From Cognatundibacterium squillarum (GTDB taxonomy: Bacteria > Pseudomonadota > Gammaproteobacteria > Burkholderiales > Burkholderiaceae_D), in assembly GCF_014652435.1 (NCBI RefSeq), contig NZ_BMYU01000011.1, positions 62,001 through 126,000 of the forward strand: a stretch of DNA of 64,000 nucleotides. The letters are read 5' to 3'. The notes beneath the pieces were generated by a model. The model was not told the origin of the DNA. It did no database searches and saw nothing but the letters and a program-made list of their open reading frames with translations. This document shows, piece after piece, positions 46,429 to 57,158 of this stretch; within the stretch, counting starts at the first letter, position 1, and each line of letters begins with the position of its first letter. The position numbers and the translations under genes are program-made.

Positions 46429-49400
46429 TTAGACTGCTTCGGCTTCGGTTGCCGCTTCGCTGGCAACCTGTGCTGCCACGGCCATTTCAGCCAGGGCGCG
46501 GCGGTATTCGTTCGGGAATACCTTCACGAAGCGGGCACGGCTGCGCGCCCAGTCATCCAGCAGATTGCGTGCACGGGTACTGCCGGTGTGCTTGAAGTGA
46601 CGTTCGATCAGGCGACGCAGAATCGCTTCATCGGTTTCACGCTCACCATTGCGTGCCACGCTGTGCCAGTAAGCCTTGTCGAGGCTGGCCAGTTGCACAT
46701 CGCCCGCCACCACTGGTTCCAGTGTCACCATTGCAGTGTTGCAGCGAGCTGCGAATTCACCGTCGGGATCGTAGACATACGCGATACCACCGGACATCCC
46801 TGCGGCAAAGTTACGGCCGGTTGCACCCAGCACAATCACCGTGCCGCCGGTCATGTATTCACAACCATGATCGCCGGTACCTTCCACCACGGCAGTCGCG
46901 CCGGAATTACGTACCGCAAAGCGCTCACCTGCCACACCGTTGATGAATGCTTCACCGGAAATCGCACCGTACAGCACGGTATTGCCGGCGATGATGTTAT
47001 CCACCGCCCAGCCACGGAATTCCGTATTCGGACGAATGATGATGCGGCCACCGGACAAGCCTTTACCAACGTAGTCATTGCCTTCACCGACCAGATCCAG
47101 CGTCACACCTTTGGCAAGGAATGCACCGGCAGACTGACCAGCGGTACCCTGCAGCTGAATGTGGATGGTGTCGTCTTCCAGACCGTCATGCCCCCACTTA
47201 CGCGCCACCAGACCGGACAACATTGTGCCGACCGTGCGGTTCAGATTTTTCACCGGCGAGATAAACGACACTTTTTCGCCGGTTTCAAATGCGATGCTGG
47301 CTTGTGCAATCAGCTTGTGATCCAGCGCTTTTTCCAGACCGTGATCCTGAGATTCAATATGACGAATCGCAGTATCGGCACGCAGTTCCGGCATGTAGAA
47401 GATACGGCCGAAATCCAGTCCCTTCGCTTTCCAGTGTGTGATGGCGCGGGATTTATCCAGCAGATCAACACGACCGATCAGTTCGTCATATGTACGTACA
47501 CCCAGCTGCGCCATGATCTGACGTAATTCTTCCGCAACGAAGAAGAAGTAATTCACCACGTATTCCGGTTTGCCGGAGAATTTTTTACGCAGTTCAGGAT
47601 CTTGTGTCGCCACACCGACAGGGCAAGTATTCAGATGGCACTTACGCATCATGATACAGCCTTCAACCACCAGCGGTGCGGTCGCAAAACCGATTTCATC
47701 CGCACCCAGAATAGCGGCAATCGCGACGTCACGACCGGTTTTCATCTGACCGTCTGCCTGTACACGGACACGGCTGCGCAAACCGTTCAGCACCAGCGTT
47801 TGCTGAGTTTCTGCCAGACCGATTTCCCAAGGCGTACCGGCATGTTTAATTGATGACAGCGGTGATGCACCGGTACCGCCATCGTGACCAGCGATCACGA
47901 TGTGGTCAGCTTTCGCTTTCGATACACCGGCAGCAATCGTACCAACGCCCACTTCTGACACCAGCTTCACAGAAATCGATGCTTGCGGATTCACGTTTTT
48001 CAGATCATGAATCAATTGCGCCAGATCTTCGATCGAGTAAATATCATGATGCGGTGGCGGAGAAATCAGACCCACACCCGGCACGGAGAAACGCAGCTTG
48101 GCGATATATTCGGAAACTTTGTGTCCCGGTAACTGACCACCCTCACCCGGTTTTGCACCCTGCGCCATCTTGATCTGAATCTGATCGGCAGAGCTCAGAT
48201 ATTCCGCTGTCACACCGAAGCGACCGGACGCAACCTGTTTAATACGGGAACGCAGCGAATCGCCTTCCTGCAAAGGAATATCGGCTTCCACCTGCGCTTT
48301 ACCGATCACACTGGCCAGCGTTGCGCCGTTTTTGATCGGGATGCCTTTCAGCTCATTCTGATAACGGGCCGGATCTTCACCGCCTTCACCGGTATTCGAT
48401 TTACCACCGATACGGTTCATCGCCACCGCCAGCGTTGCATGGGCTTCGGTACTGATAGAACCAAGCGACATCGCACCGGTGGCGAAACGCTTCACGATTT
48501 CTTTGGCAGGTTCCACCTGCTCCAGCGGAATGGCACGGGCCGGATCAATTTTGAATTCAAACAAGCCACGCAAAGTCAGATGACGTTTGGACTGATCATT
48601 GATGATCTGTGCGTATTCTTTGTAAGTGTTGTAGCTTTCGGAGCGGGTTGCGTGCTGCAGTTTGGCAATCGCATCCGGTGTCCACATATGGTCTTCACCA
48701 CGCACACGGAAAGCGTATTCACCACCGGCATCCAGCGCGTTCGCCAGCACAGGATCATTACCGTAAGCGAGTTTGTGCAGGCGCAGTGCTTCATCTGCGA
48801 CTTCAAACAAACCGATACCTTCGACATTCGATGCCGTGCCACGGAAGTATTTATCCACCAGCGAGCGGTTCAGGCCGACAGCTTCAAAAATCTGCGCGCC
48901 ACAGTAAGACATGTAGGTCGAAATACCCATTTTCGACATGACCTTCATCAGGCCTTTACCGATTGCCTTGGTGTAGTTGTAAATCACTTTCTGCGGATCA
49001 GGATTGCCCGGCAATTCGGTTGCCATCGCAACCAGTGTTTCCATCACCAGATACGGATGTACCGCTTCTGCGCCATAACCTGCGAGCAGCGCAAAATGGT
49101 GGGTTTCACGCGCAGAGCCGGTTTCTACAACCAGACCGGTGGTGGTACGCAGACCGCGGCTGACCAGATGCTGATGGACCGTGGAAGTTGCCAGCAGCGC
49201 AGGAATTGCGACGTGATCTTTATCGGTGTTGCGGTCGGTGATGATCATGATGTTATGACCGGATTTCACTGCGTCCACCACTTCCGCACAGATCGACGCC
49301 AGACGCGCTTCAATACCTTCCTTACCCCAAGCCACCGGATAGCAGATATCCAGTTCATAGGATTTGAATTTACCGCCGGTATTCGCGCTGATGTTGCGCA

Positions 49401-51123
49401 AACGGGCGATGTCCGTGAAATCGAGCACAGGCTGTGCCACTTCCAGACGCATCGGCGGGTTGATGTTATTCGTATCCAGCAGATTCGGTTTCGGGCCGAT
49501 GAACGACACCAGCGACATCACCATCGCTTCGCGAATCGGATCAATCGGCGGATTGGTGACCTGTGCGAACAATTGCTTGAAGTAGTTATACAAAGGCTTC
49601 AGCTTGTTCGACATGACTGCCAGCGATGCATCATTCCCCATGGAACCGATGGCTTCTTCGCCGCTGGTTGCCATCGGCGCCAGCACAAATTTCATGTCTT
49701 CCTGGGTGTAGCCGAATGCTTGCTGACGGTCCAGCAGACTTGCCGGATCCGGCAAAGCAGCCGCTTCCGCTTTCAGTGCATCCAGCTTGATACGGACGGA
49801 CTGAATCCATTGCTTATAAGGCTTGGCGTTCGCGTAAGTGTCTTTGATTTCTTTGTCGTCGATAATGCGGCCGGCTTCCAGATCGATCAGGAACATTTTG
49901 CCCGGCTGCAGACGCCATTTCTTAATAATTTTTGATTCAGGAATCGGCAGAACACCGGCTTCTGATGCCATCACCACCAGATCATCATCGGTAATGATGT
50001 AACGGGCCGGACGCAGACCGTTACGGTCCAGCGTGCCACCGATCTGACGGCCATCGGTAAATGCCATCGCTGCAGGACCATCCCACGGCTCCATCATCGC
50101 GGCATGGTATTCGTAGAAAGCTCGGCGGTTTTCATCCATCTGGCTGTGATTTTCCCAGGCTTCCGGAATCATCATCATCATCGCCTGTGCAATCGGATAG
50201 CCGGACATCACCAGCAATTCCAGCGCATTATCAAAGCTTGCTGTATCAGACTGACCTTCGAAAATCAGTGGGTACAGTTTTTGCAGATCATCACCGAGCA
50301 CTGCAGATTTCATCACGCCTTCGCGGGCGCGCATCCAGTTGAAGTTACCCTTCACGGTATTGATTTCACCGTTGTGCGCAATCATGCGGTAAGGGTGGGC
50401 CAGCGGCCATTCAGGGAAAGTATTGGTAGAGAAGCGCTGATGCACCAGCGCCAGCGCCGAAATACAGCGCGGGTCCTGCAAGTCTTTGTAGTAGACGCCA
50501 ACCTGATCTGCCAGCAGCAAGCCTTTGTAGACCACGGTACGTGCCGACATCGATGGTACGAAATATTCTTTACCGTGCAGCAGTTTCAGCGCTTCAATTG
50601 CGTGTACTGCGGATTTACGGATCACATACAGCTTACGTTCCAGCGCGTCAGTCACCATGATGTCCGGGCCGCGGCCAATGAAAATCTGGCGGATTACCGG
50701 TTCTTTGGTGCGTACGGTCGGAGACATTGGCATCTCGCGGTCGACCGGCACATCACGCCAGCCCAGTACAACCTGACCTTCGGCGCGTACGGCGCGTTCG
50801 ATTTCCTGCTCACAGGCCAGACGGGAAGCGATTTCTTTCGGCAGGAAAATCATACCGACGCCGTACTCGCCCGGTGGCGGCAGAGTCACGCCCTGCTTTG
50901 CCATTTCTTCGCGGTAAAACTGATCCGGTACCTGAATCAGGATACCGGCGCCGTCACCCATCAGCGGATCGGCACCAACCGCGCCGCGGTGGTCGATGTT
51001 TTTCAGGATTTGCAAACCCTGTTCGATGATAGCGTGGCTTTTCTTGCCTTTGATGTGGGCAACAAAGCCCACGCCACAGGCGTCATGTTCATTGCTGGGA
51101 TGGTACAGACCTTGCGCTTGCAT
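46429..51123 (-). CDS. gltB: Glutamate synthase large subunit
   Basis: 1564 residues from the ATG at 51123 (GGAG eight bases upstream); the longer frame up to 51216 is rejected. Cys16 in EHDACGVGF becomes the N-terminal glutaminase nucleophile after a short propeptide is removed. The central FMN and [3Fe-4S] synthase domain has [25 protein letters not shown] and [13 protein letters not shown]. The C-terminal GXGXG beta-helix has [21 protein letters not shown]. With GltD it makes two glutamates from glutamine and 2-oxoglutarate. Confidence 0.97.
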   Translation of the reverse strand: MQAQGLYHPSNEHDACGVGFVAHIKGKKSHAIIEQGLQILKNIDHRGAVGADPLMGDGAGILIQVPDQFYREEMAKQGVTLPPPGEYGVGMIFLPKEIASRLACEQEIERAVRAEGQVVLGWRDVPVDREMPMSPTVRTKEPVIRQIFIGRGPDIMVTDALERKLYVIRKSAVHAIEALKLLHGKEYFVPSMSARTVVYKGLLLADQVGVYYKDLQDPRCISALALVHQRFSTNTFPEWPLAHPYRMIAHNGEINTVKGNFNWMRAREGVMKSAVLGDDLQKLYPLIFEGQSDTASFDNALELLVMSGYPIAQAMMMMIPEAWENHSQMDENRRAFYEYHAAMMEPWDGPAAMAFTDGRQIGGTLDRNGLRPARYIITDDDLVVMASEAGVLPIPESKIIKKWRLQPGKMFLIDLEAGRIIDDKEIKDTYANAKPYKQWIQSVRIKLDALKAEAAALPDPASLLDRQQAFGYTQEDMKFVLAPMATSGEEAIGSMGNDASLAVMSNKLKPLYNYFKQLFAQVTNPPIDPIREAMVMSLVSFIGPKPNLLDTNNINPPMRLEVAQPVLDFTDIARLRNISANTGGKFKSYELDICYPVAWGKEGIEARLASICAEVVDAVKSGHNIMIITDRNTDKDHVAIPALLATSTVHQHLVSRGLRTTTGLVVETGSARETHHFALLAGYGAEAVHPYLVMETLVAMATELPGNPDPQKVIYNYTKAIGKGLMKVMSKMGISTYMSYCGAQIFEAVGLNRSLVDKYFRGTASNVEGIGLFEVADEALRLHKLAYGNDPVLANALDAGGEYAFRVRGEDHMWTPDAIAKLQHATRSESYNTYKEYAQIINDQSKRHLTLRGLFEFKIDPARAIPLEQVEPAKEIVKRFATGAMSLGSISTEAHATLAVAMNRIGGKSNTGEGGEDPARYQNELKGIPIKNGATLASVIGKAQVEADIPLQEGDSLRSRIKQVASGRFGVTAEYLSSADQIQIKMAQGAKPGEGGQLPGHKVSEYIAKLRFSVPGVGLISPPPHHDIYSIEDLAQLIHDLKNVNPQASISVKLVSEVGVGTIAAGVSKAKADHIVIAGHDGGTGASPLSSIKHAGTPWEIGLAETQQTLVLNGLRSRVRVQADGQMKTGRDVAIAAILGADEIGFATAPLVVEGCIMMRKCHLNTCPVGVATQDPELRKKFSGKPEYVVNYFFFVAEELRQIMAQLGVRTYDELIGRVDLLDKSRAITHWKAKGLDFGRIFYMPELRADTAIRHIESQDHGLEKALDHKLIAQASIAFETGEKVSFISPVKNLNRTVGTMLSGLVARKWGHDGLEDDTIHIQLQGTAGQSAGAFLAKGVTLDLVGEGNDYVGKGLSGGRIIIRPNTEFRGWAVDNIIAGNTVLYGAISGEAFINGVAGERFAVRNSGATAVVEGTGDHGCEYMTGGTVIVLGATGRNFAAGMSGGIAYVYDPDGEFAARCNTAMVTLEPVVAGDVQLASLDKAYWHSVARNGERETDEAILRRLIERHFKHTGSTRARNLLDDWARSRARFVKVFPNEYRRALAEMAVAAQVASEAATEAEAV

Positions 51124-51562
51124 AACGTTCTCCAGATACCGGGGATTGAGCATTGGAATCCAGCATAGTGCAGTGCAAAACAAAGCGCAAACGAAATAAA
51201 ACGGGGTCAGAGTCAATAAAAACGATCAATTATTTTGATTTATTTTTATTAGGGTCAGAGTAAATTTATTTGCATTCCCGCAGCTATAGGCTGCAACCCA
51301 ACCACCTTAAAAAATGAAATAAATCATTTAAATTCAAATATTTACAGAGCAATTCGCGGATCTTCAGACATATTAGCACAGCAGTTTCCGTGCGCCGGAA
51401 TCCGGCTTTGCTGTCAGCTTATTCTGGCGACGTCTGAGATTCTCTGTTAAACGTATAACAACTACTCAGAAAAAATCCGTTGCGTTGCCAAAAACAAGCG
51501 GTCTGTTTGTTGCATCGCGTACGCAACGCCGGTGTGCTGATGATGTTGCTGAATGAAGAGAA
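51124..51562. other. Spacer between gltB and the transposase gene
   Basis: 439 bases. It should hold the gltB promoter (minus), but no strong hexamers are visible. The GGGTCAGAGT motif occurs at 51204-51213 and 51252-51261. The rest (51262-51562) is AT-rich at first and then shows nothing I can name. Confidence 0.6.
51203..51261. repeat. Pair of GGGTCAGAGT motifs
   Basis: GGGTCAGAGT occurs twice in the same orientation 48 bases apart, each followed by AT-rich sequence. On the other strand it reads ACTCTGACCC. In my experience such words are common beside REP-associated tyrosine transposase genes in proteobacteria, and one lies about 300 bases away. The link is inference. Confidence 0.6.
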
Positions 51563-52273
51563 TCAGACTGTGCCTGAGGCGGGCAAGACTGGTTTGCGCG
51601 GTCGTCCGCGTCTGGCGGGTGCGATGCGGCGCTGGGTTTGCTGACCCAGCGCCGTCATAAAAGCTTCGCTGCCGAGTGCCCAGGACTTATGGGTAGCATC
51701 GGACAAACGTTGCAGCATTTCACGGGACAAAGATTCGTCCATTTTCTGGCGGTAATTCGCTTCGCGCTGAAACGGCGTATTACCGAGCGCCCAGTACAGA
51801 CGATGATCAGATACCAGCGGGTCGGTTTGCTGGCCGGAATGATGCAAATAACTGGACCACGGGTAAGACTCCGCACTGTGCGCCAGCCCTGCCCTTACCG
51901 GATGCGATTCGATGTAGATCGCACAGGGAACAAAGTAAGTTTCAGCTTCCAGCACTGTGGCACGGAAACGCCCCTGCCACAGGCTGCCGCTGCGCTGATA
52001 GCGACGGTTGAAATAAGGCACGTAACAGCGCCCTATCCACTGCATCAGTTTACTGACGCTGTCTTCAGCCACTGGCGTCAGCAGCAAATGAAAATGATCC
52101 GGCAGCAAAACATAAGCATGAATCCCGACTCCGAACTGGCGCGCACCTTCACGCAGCCAGCCCGCGAACTGCCGGTAGTCATCATCATCCCGGAACAAGA
52201 CCATGCCACTGTGCACACGCTGCACCACATGATGCAACGCACCGGGAACCATTAAGCGCGGAAGTCTTGCCAT
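51563..52273 (-). CDS. REP-associated tyrosine transposase (Y1_Tnp)
   Basis: 236 residues from the ATG at 52273 (MARLPRL, the usual family start); ATGs at 52291 and 52315 are in frame. HHVVQR lies near residues 14-19, the HUH motif is HFH at 60-62, and the Tyr-rich helix RCYVPYFNRRYQRSGSLWQGRF holds the candidate nucleophile. The Arg-rich tail (RRIAPARRGRPRKP) may bind DNA. Such single-copy genes act on REP hairpins and are usually domesticated. No terminal inverted repeats were found, so it is not a classic insertion sequence. No good ribosome site precedes the start. Confidence 0.9.
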   Translation of the reverse strand: MARLPRLMVPGALHHVVQRVHSGMVLFRDDDDYRQFAGWLREGARQFGVGIHAYVLLPDHFHLLLTPVAEDSVSKLMQWIGRCYVPYFNRRYQRSGSLWQGRFRATVLEAETYFVPCAIYIESHPVRAGLAHSAESYPWSSYLHHSGQQTDPLVSDHRLYWALGNTPFQREANYRQKMDESLSREMLQRLSDATHKSWALGSEAFMTALGQQTQRRIAPARRGRPRKPVLPASGTV

Positions 52274-52459
52274 AGTTTCATCAAAGTACATGCCGCCGGA
52301 CTGCGCCGGTCTCATAAAACGGCTTTATTGTATGCGATCACACAGGAAAACAGCGCAGTACGCCCTGCAATTGCCGTTTTTCCGGTTTGTTTCGTCAGGT
52401 AATTACCGACTTCCTGATCAGGCACAAAAGCTTTCATCAATCGGAAGGAATGAAACGAC

Positions 52460-52465
52460 TATAAT
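52460..52465 (+). promoter_or_regulatory. Candidate -10 box of the chemoreceptor gene
   Basis: A perfect TATAAT, 79 bases before the chosen ATG. The -35 region is weak (ATCAAT or TCAATC). Transcription would start near 52472, placing the hairpin at 52476-52504 in the leader. It does not fit the flagellar sigma-28 consensus. Confidence 0.42.
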
Positions 52466-52475
52466 TTTGCCCGTC

Positions 52476-52504
52476 GGAAATATGCTGATTTTTTCAGCAT
52501 TTCC
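52476..52504 (+). promoter_or_regulatory. Leader hairpin of the chemoreceptor gene
   Basis: ATGCTGA (52482-52488) pairs with TCAGCAT (52494-52500) around five T, and GGAAA/TTCC can extend it past a two-base bulge. It directly abuts an in-frame ATG at 52505, which would be hidden, favouring the start at 52544. Confidence 0.5.
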
Positions 52505-52543
52505 ATGAAGAATCTCATATCTCTCACATTAAACCGCCTATTT

Positions 52544-54169
52544 ATGAACAAGTTGTTATCCCAATTCTCCGTTGGAAAACGGCTGAGTATCGGCTTTGCA
52601 CTGATTCTGACTTTATCCGCGCTGGCAGCGCTGGTTGGTCTGATTCAGCTGAACAAAGTTGCCAGTGCCACCAATCAGTTAATGCAGCAGCCACTGACGA
52701 CAGAACGTCTGGTCAGTGACTGGTACCGCTATATTCACAGCGGCATCAAACGTACTGCAGCCATCGCCAAAAGCGCCGATCCATCACTGGCAAAATTCTT
52801 TGAAGCCGATCAGGCCGAATCCAGTAAAGCATCCGCTGAACTGCTGAAACAGATTACTGACTTGCTGCAATCTGAGCAGGAAAAAGCCCTGCTGAAAGAA
52901 ATCAATGCATTGCGTGATGAGTATCTGGCATCCCGCAACAAAATTGTGGAAATGAAGAAAGCAGATCAGGCTGATGAAGCAAATCAGTTACTGGAACAAA
53001 AATTCATGCCGGTCTCAACCGCATATCTGAAAAAAATCGAAGAACTGGTGAAACTGCAACGCGCACAGATAGACGAAACCGCGCAAAAAATTCAGACCGA
53101 TTATGAAAACAGCCGCATTCTGCTGATTGCCCTGATTCTGGTATCCGGCATGCTGGCAGTCATCAGCGCCGTTTTACTGACGCGTTCGATTGTGCGGCCG
53201 CTGCAGGAAGCCAGTGCGATGGCAGCCGAGCTGGCGCAAGGCGATCTGACACATACGATTCAGACCACCCGTCAGGACGAAATCGGCGATCTGATCCGTT
53301 CAATGAACGGTATTGGTCAGGGTCTGAGCCGTGTTATCGGTGACGTCCGTACCAGTACCCATTCTATCCATACCGCAGCAGACGAAATTGCTTCCGGCAA
53401 TGCGGATCTGTCTGCCCGTACCGAATCACAAGCCAGCTCGCTGCAACAAACCGCATCATCAATGGAAGAGCTGACTTCCACGGTACGCCAGAATGCAGAC
53501 AATGCGCGTCAGGCCAATCAACTGGTGGTTTCGGCTTCGGAAGTTGCGCAGCGCGGTGGCGATGTGGTGTTTCAGGTCATTGAAACCATGGGTTCTATCC
53601 GCGAAAGCTCGGGCAAAATTGTGGATATTATTTCCGTCATTGACGGCATTGCCTTCCAGACCAATATTCTGGCGCTGAATGCTGCGGTGGAAGCTGCACG
53701 CGCAGGCGAACAAGGACGCGGCTTTGCGGTGGTGGCCTCTGAGGTACGCAGTCTCGCGCAACGCAGTGCGGCAGCAGCGAAAGAGATTAAAACGCTGATT
53801 GATGACTCGACCGGCAAGGTCGAACACGGTGCGCGACTGGTGGACGATGCCGGAAACACGATGCAGGATATCGTCGCCAGCGTGCGCCGTGTAGCCGATA
53901 TCATGAGTGAAATCACCTGCGCCAGCCAGGAACAGAGCGCCGGCATTGAGCAAGTGAACCTGGCTGTTACGCAAATGGATGAAATGACACAGCAAAATGC
54001 AGCGCTGGTGGAAGAAGCTGCAGCGGCGGCAGAAAGCATGCGTGATCAGGCGGAAAAACTGACGCAACTGGTGGGACAGTTCCGCATAGGACAAGCGCAA
54101 CCACAGGCATTCCATGCTGCGCGCGCCGATTCCGGCCCGCGTCATGCACAGCCACAACGACTGCGTTAA
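52544..54169 (+). CDS. Methyl-accepting chemotaxis protein
   Basis: 541 residues from the ATG at 52544; an upstream ATG at 52505 adds 13 residues. Membrane helices at about 10-33 and 190-212 enclose a four-helix periplasmic sensor domain. A HAMP domain ([26 protein letters not shown]) and a signalling domain with the invariant hairpin [31 protein letters not shown] follow. Gln/Glu methylation sites are likely in the flanking helices. There is no C-terminal CheR-tethering pentapeptide. It is alone here, with no che genes nearby. The ligand is unknown. Confidence 0.95.
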   Translation: MNKLLSQFSVGKRLSIGFALILTLSALAALVGLIQLNKVASATNQLMQQPLTTERLVSDWYRYIHSGIKRTAAIAKSADPSLAKFFEADQAESSKASAELLKQITDLLQSEQEKALLKEINALRDEYLASRNKIVEMKKADQADEANQLLEQKFMPVSTAYLKKIEELVKLQRAQIDETAQKIQTDYENSRILLIALILVSGMLAVISAVLLTRSIVRPLQEASAMAAELAQGDLTHTIQTTRQDEIGDLIRSMNGIGQGLSRVIGDVRTSTHSIHTAADEIASGNADLSARTESQASSLQQTASSMEELTSTVRQNADNARQANQLVVSASEVAQRGGDVVFQVIETMGSIRESSGKIVDIISVIDGIAFQTNILALNAAVEAARAGEQGRGFAVVASEVRSLAQRSAAAAKEIKTLIDDSTGKVEHGARLVDDAGNTMQDIVASVRRVADIMSEITCASQEQSAGIEQVNLAVTQMDEMTQQNAALVEEAAAAAESMRDQAEKLTQLVGQFRIGQAQPQAFHAARADSGPRHAQPQRLR

Positions 54170-54475
54170 TACCAGAACAGGAGGCAAATCTGCACGCGCA
54201 GGTTTGCCAGAATGACGGATGAGGAACGGATAGCCGAGTAAAACAAGCTAAGTCTTGCAAAGCCATCTGATCACGATGTCACAGCAACAAATAAAAAAGC
54301 CACGGTTGTGGGAAACCGTGGCTTTTTATTTTCCTAATGCGCAGCACTGGCTGCGAGATCGCTGTTGACCGCATCAACTGCAAGTGCTTCAAACCGCAAG
54401 AAGTAGTACAGGCGTTACGCTAACCAAACTTTACTTGCTGACGCCGGATCAACCGGCGTAGGTGCACAAATCAGC
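54170..54475. other. Spacer between converging genes
   Basis: 306 bases. The shared terminator is at 54294-54327; GCGCAGCACTGGCTGCG near 54339-54355 is a second small inverted repeat. Nothing else is seen. Confidence 0.55.
54294..54327. terminator. Bidirectional terminator after the chemoreceptor gene
   Basis: AAAAAGCCACGGTT (54294-54307) pairs exactly with AACCGTGGCTTTTT (54314-54327) around six bases, with T on the 3' side on both strands. It serves the plus-strand receptor and probably the minus-strand gene at 54476. Confidence 0.92.
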
Positions 54476-54820
54476 TTAGTGCGCAGCTGCCAGTTCTGTA
54501 CTGGCTTTGACACGGGCGCGGATCGCGCTCAGTGCTTTGCTGGCATCCTGCATTGCTGTCACTTCCGGCAGGCCGCTCATCAGTTCGGAAATACGGGTTT
54601 TCAGTGCTTTTGCCTGTGTTGCCAGTTTGAAATGTGCTGCACGCTGCGTTTGTACGATGCCCCAGCGAACGACCGGTGCTTTGCCGGATGCATCCAGCAG
54701 TGCGCGGTCACGCATCCATTTTTCAAATTCACGGGTACCAAGTTCGGTTTCGATCCAGATCAGGTGATCAGAGGTCAGCTTTTTGTTTTCCGCTGCGCGA
54801 ACCAGAATTTCGTAAATCAT
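54476..54820 (-). CDS. Small protein of unknown function
   Basis: 114 residues from the ATG at 54820, with GAGGAG eight bases upstream. It has no signal peptide or membrane segment and looks all-helical: MIYEILVRAAENKKL, an acidic middle, WMRDRALLDASGK, and Ala/Lys-rich helices to the end. I do not recognise a family. Good codon usage and a strong ribosome site support it as real. It lies downstream of the PhnD-like genes on the same strand, 149 bases away, so co-regulation is possible but not shown. Confidence 0.8.
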   Translation of the reverse strand: MIYEILVRAAENKKLTSDHLIWIETELGTREFEKWMRDRALLDASGKAPVVRWGIVQTQRAAHFKLATQAKALKTRISELMSGLPEVTAMQDASKALSAIRARVKASTELAAAH

Positions 54821-54969
54821 GTCAGACTCCTCAGGTTGCGGCCTGTTTTTCCCACTTGAAAACAAGGCCTGTTACAACCCGTAACGAGGAGCCCCGGAAG
54901 CCGGTTGACACGAAACGATACAAAACACAAAAAATTTGTCATTTTTCTGCACGAGACAGAAAACTGACT

Positions 54970-55953
54970 TCAGTTCAGGCGGGATGACTCCAGAATTGCA
55001 CTCAGCTTTCCGAAGCGAGCACTGACTTCATCGAAGCGTTTCTGCTTTTCCTGCGGGCTCAGCTTGGCATCATTCATATTGGTGCGCAGAATACTGAACA
55101 GCGTCAGATCTGCAATTGGCTTCAGCTGCGCATCATTCGAACGCTGAAATCCGGACAGATTCAGGATTTTTTTCAGAGTATCCTTCTGCGCCGCTGCATT
55201 TTTGCCTTTGCCGTAGTTCGTAAAGAAATCTTCCAGCTTGTTTTTCATGCCCTGCGGCAAATCTTTGCGATATAACAACGGGTCGTTCGGAATTTGCGGC
55301 GAAGTCCAGATCACGCGAATGCGGTTGAAATCTGCCGGTGCTTCTTTTTTCAGCATATCCAGACTTTCGGTATTGTAAGCAGCAACATCGACTGTCTTAC
55401 TCAACACCGCTTTCAGGTTACTGGCGTGATCGCCCTGAATGACTTTTTTAAACAGCTTGGCCGGTTCGACTTTGTTCTTGGAGAATAAATAGTATTCCGG
55501 TACCAGATAACCGGAAGTTGAACTGCTGTCGCCATAGGCGAACTGATAAACGCCCGGCTCTTTAAACATCTGGTCGGTGGATTTCAGCGGCGAGCTGCTC
55601 TGCGTAATCAGTACCGACTGATAGCCTTTGGAACCATCCGCTTTGACCATGCGCGCAAATACGGTGGCTTTACCGGATTCCACCGCATCCAGCGCAACCT
55701 TATTACTGAGCCAGGCCATTTGTATGGTGTTGGCTTTCAGGCCATCGACGATCTCTGCATAGTTAGGCGAAATCACAACCTGCACTTCCTGTCCGGTCGC
55801 TTTACTCAGATCATCGATCAGCGGCTGCCAGCGCTTGCGCACATCTTCTTTTTCGGTCACGGCAATCAGCCCTACCGTCAATTTATCGGCCGCCACAGCG
55901 TGCTGCGCCAGCAGCTGGCCCGTCATCATCATTGCTAACAATACTTTTTTCAT
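54970..55953 (-). CDS. PhnD-like substrate-binding protein, copy A
   Basis: 327 residues from the second of two tandem ATGs (55953), best spaced from AGGAG. A signal peptide ends near AVAADK. KLTVGLIAVTEKEDVRKRWQPLIDDLSKATG is the PhnD/phosphonate-binding family start, and YGDSSSTSGYLVPEYYLF is the oxyanion-binding Ser/Thr loop. A C-terminal helical tail (QKQKRFDEVSARFGKLSAILESSRLN) is unusual. It is closely related to copy B (about two-thirds identity by eye). No permease or ATPase lies beside it, so the role may be sensing or transport through a distant ABC system. Confidence 0.9.
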   Translation of the reverse strand: MKKVLLAMMMTGQLLAQHAVAADKLTVGLIAVTEKEDVRKRWQPLIDDLSKATGQEVQVVISPNYAEIVDGLKANTIQMAWLSNKVALDAVESGKATVFARMVKADGSKGYQSVLITQSSSPLKSTDQMFKEPGVYQFAYGDSSSTSGYLVPEYYLFSKNKVEPAKLFKKVIQGDHASNLKAVLSKTVDVAAYNTESLDMLKKEAPADFNRIRVIWTSPQIPNDPLLYRKDLPQGMKNKLEDFFTNYGKGKNAAAQKDTLKKILNLSGFQRSNDAQLKPIADLTLFSILRTNMNDAKLSPQEKQKRFDEVSARFGKLSAILESSRLN

Positions 55954-56122
55954 CATTTCTCCTGAATGGGGTAGGAGCGAGCATGGAAAGGCAAACACTT
56001 GCCATGATGCGAAGGCGGTTGCCCGGATAACAGAATATGCTCAATTCCTGAAGAAACGGTATTTTCTCATCACATGAATTTCCAACCGGAAATTTTTTGT
56101 AACTTTTCCGCTGATATCAAAA

Positions 56123-56151
56123 AAAAACGGGAACCGAAGTTCCCGTTTTTT
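56123..56151 (-). terminator. Terminator between the two binding-protein genes
   Basis: AAAAACGGGAAC (56123-56134) pairs with GTTCCCGTTTTT (56139-56150) around CGAA. On the minus strand T7 follows. It ends copy B before copy A begins, so the two genes are separate transcripts. Confidence 0.9.
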
Positions 56152-56174
56152 AGATTCCTGCGGTCTGCTGGATA

Positions 56175-57158
56175 TCAGTTCAGACGCGCACTTTCCAGTA
56201 TCGCACTCAGTTTGCCGAAGCGCGCACTCAGTTCATCGAAGCGTTTTTGCTTTTGCTCCGGTGTCAGCTGCGTATCGTTCAGGTTAGAACGCAGCAAGCT
56301 GAACAGGGTCAGATCGGCAATCGGTTTCAACTGCGCATCATTCGAGCGCGCAAAACCGGACAAATTCTGAATCGCACGCAGGGTTTCCTTCTGGCTCGCA
56401 TTGGCCCGTTTGCCGTAATTCGCAAAAAATTCTTCCAGCTTGTTTTTCAGTGCCGGCGACAAATCTTTCCGGTACAGCAAAGGATCGTTCGGAATCATCG
56501 GCGATGTCCAGATTACGCGCAGTTTTTTAAAATCAGCCGGTGCTTCGGATTTCAGCAAATCCAGACCTTCGCTGTTGTAAGTGGCAACATCAGCTTCGGA
56601 GTTCAGGACGGCTTTCAGATTATCTTTATGGCTGCCGCTGCGCACCTGACGGAACAATTTGGCCGGTTCGACTTTGTTTTTTGAAAACAGATAATAAGTC
56701 GGCACCAGATGACCGGAGGTGGAATTCGGCTCACCGTCAGCAAAGCGGAACACGCCCGGCTGGGCGAATAACTGATCGGTATTCTGCAACTTGCCAGACG
56801 CCTGCGTGATCAGCACCGAGTTATAACCCTTGCTGCCATCCAGACGAATCATTTTGGCGAACACAGTGGCCTTGCCGCTCTCTACGGCTTCCAGCGCGAC
56901 TTTGTTACTGAGCCAGGCCACCTGCACAGTATTATTTTTCAGACCATTCACCACGTCATCGTAGCGGCCGGAAACCATGACCTGTACATCCATACCGGTC
57001 GCTTTACTTAAATCATCCAGCAAAGGCTGCCAGCGACGGCGGGTGTCTTCCGCATCGGTCGGGGCAATCAGGCCAAATACCAGTTTCTCTGCTGCAGGTG
57101 CAGCAACAGACCACGCCTGCAATAACAGGCAACTTACTAACATGACAATTTTCTTCAT
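56175..57158 (-). CDS. PhnD-like substrate-binding protein, copy B
   Basis: 327 residues with a signal peptide ending near APAAEK. It repeats every landmark of copy A: GLIAPTDAEDTRRRWQPLLDDLSKATG, AWLSNKVALEAVESGKATVFAKM, the loop ADGEPNSTSGHLVPTYYLF and the same C-terminal tail. Differences cluster in the loop that precedes the Ser/Thr site and in the first variable strand, which suggests different ligands. A tandem duplication is the simplest origin. Ligand unknown; phosphonate, phosphite or organic phosphate are family possibilities. Confidence 0.9.
   Translation of the reverse strand: MKKIVMLVSCLLLQAWSVAAPAAEKLVFGLIAPTDAEDTRRRWQPLLDDLSKATGMDVQVMVSGRYDDVVNGLKNNTVQVAWLSNKVALEAVESGKATVFAKMIRLDGSKGYNSVLITQASGKLQNTDQLFAQPGVFRFADGEPNSTSGHLVPTYYLFSKNKVEPAKLFRQVRSGSHKDNLKAVLNSEADVATYNSEGLDLLKSEAPADFKKLRVIWTSPMIPNDPLLYRKDLSPALKNKLEEFFANYGKRANASQKETLRAIQNLSGFARSNDAQLKPIADLTLFSLLRSNLNDTQLTPEQKQKRFDELSARFGKLSAILESARLN

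Noticed and set aside
48439-51168. Two long plus-strand open frames (498 and 354 codons) inside gltB
   Set aside because: They lie wholly within conserved gltB sequence and have mirror-codon composition without motifs.
51563-52315. Full insertion sequence
   Set aside because: No terminal inverted repeats or target duplication flank the transposase gene; HUH enzymes of this group do not need them.
52385-52470. Flagellar sigma-28 promoter before the chemoreceptor
   Set aside because: No TAAA followed at the right distance by GCCGATAA was found; the TATAAT box fits sigma-70 better.
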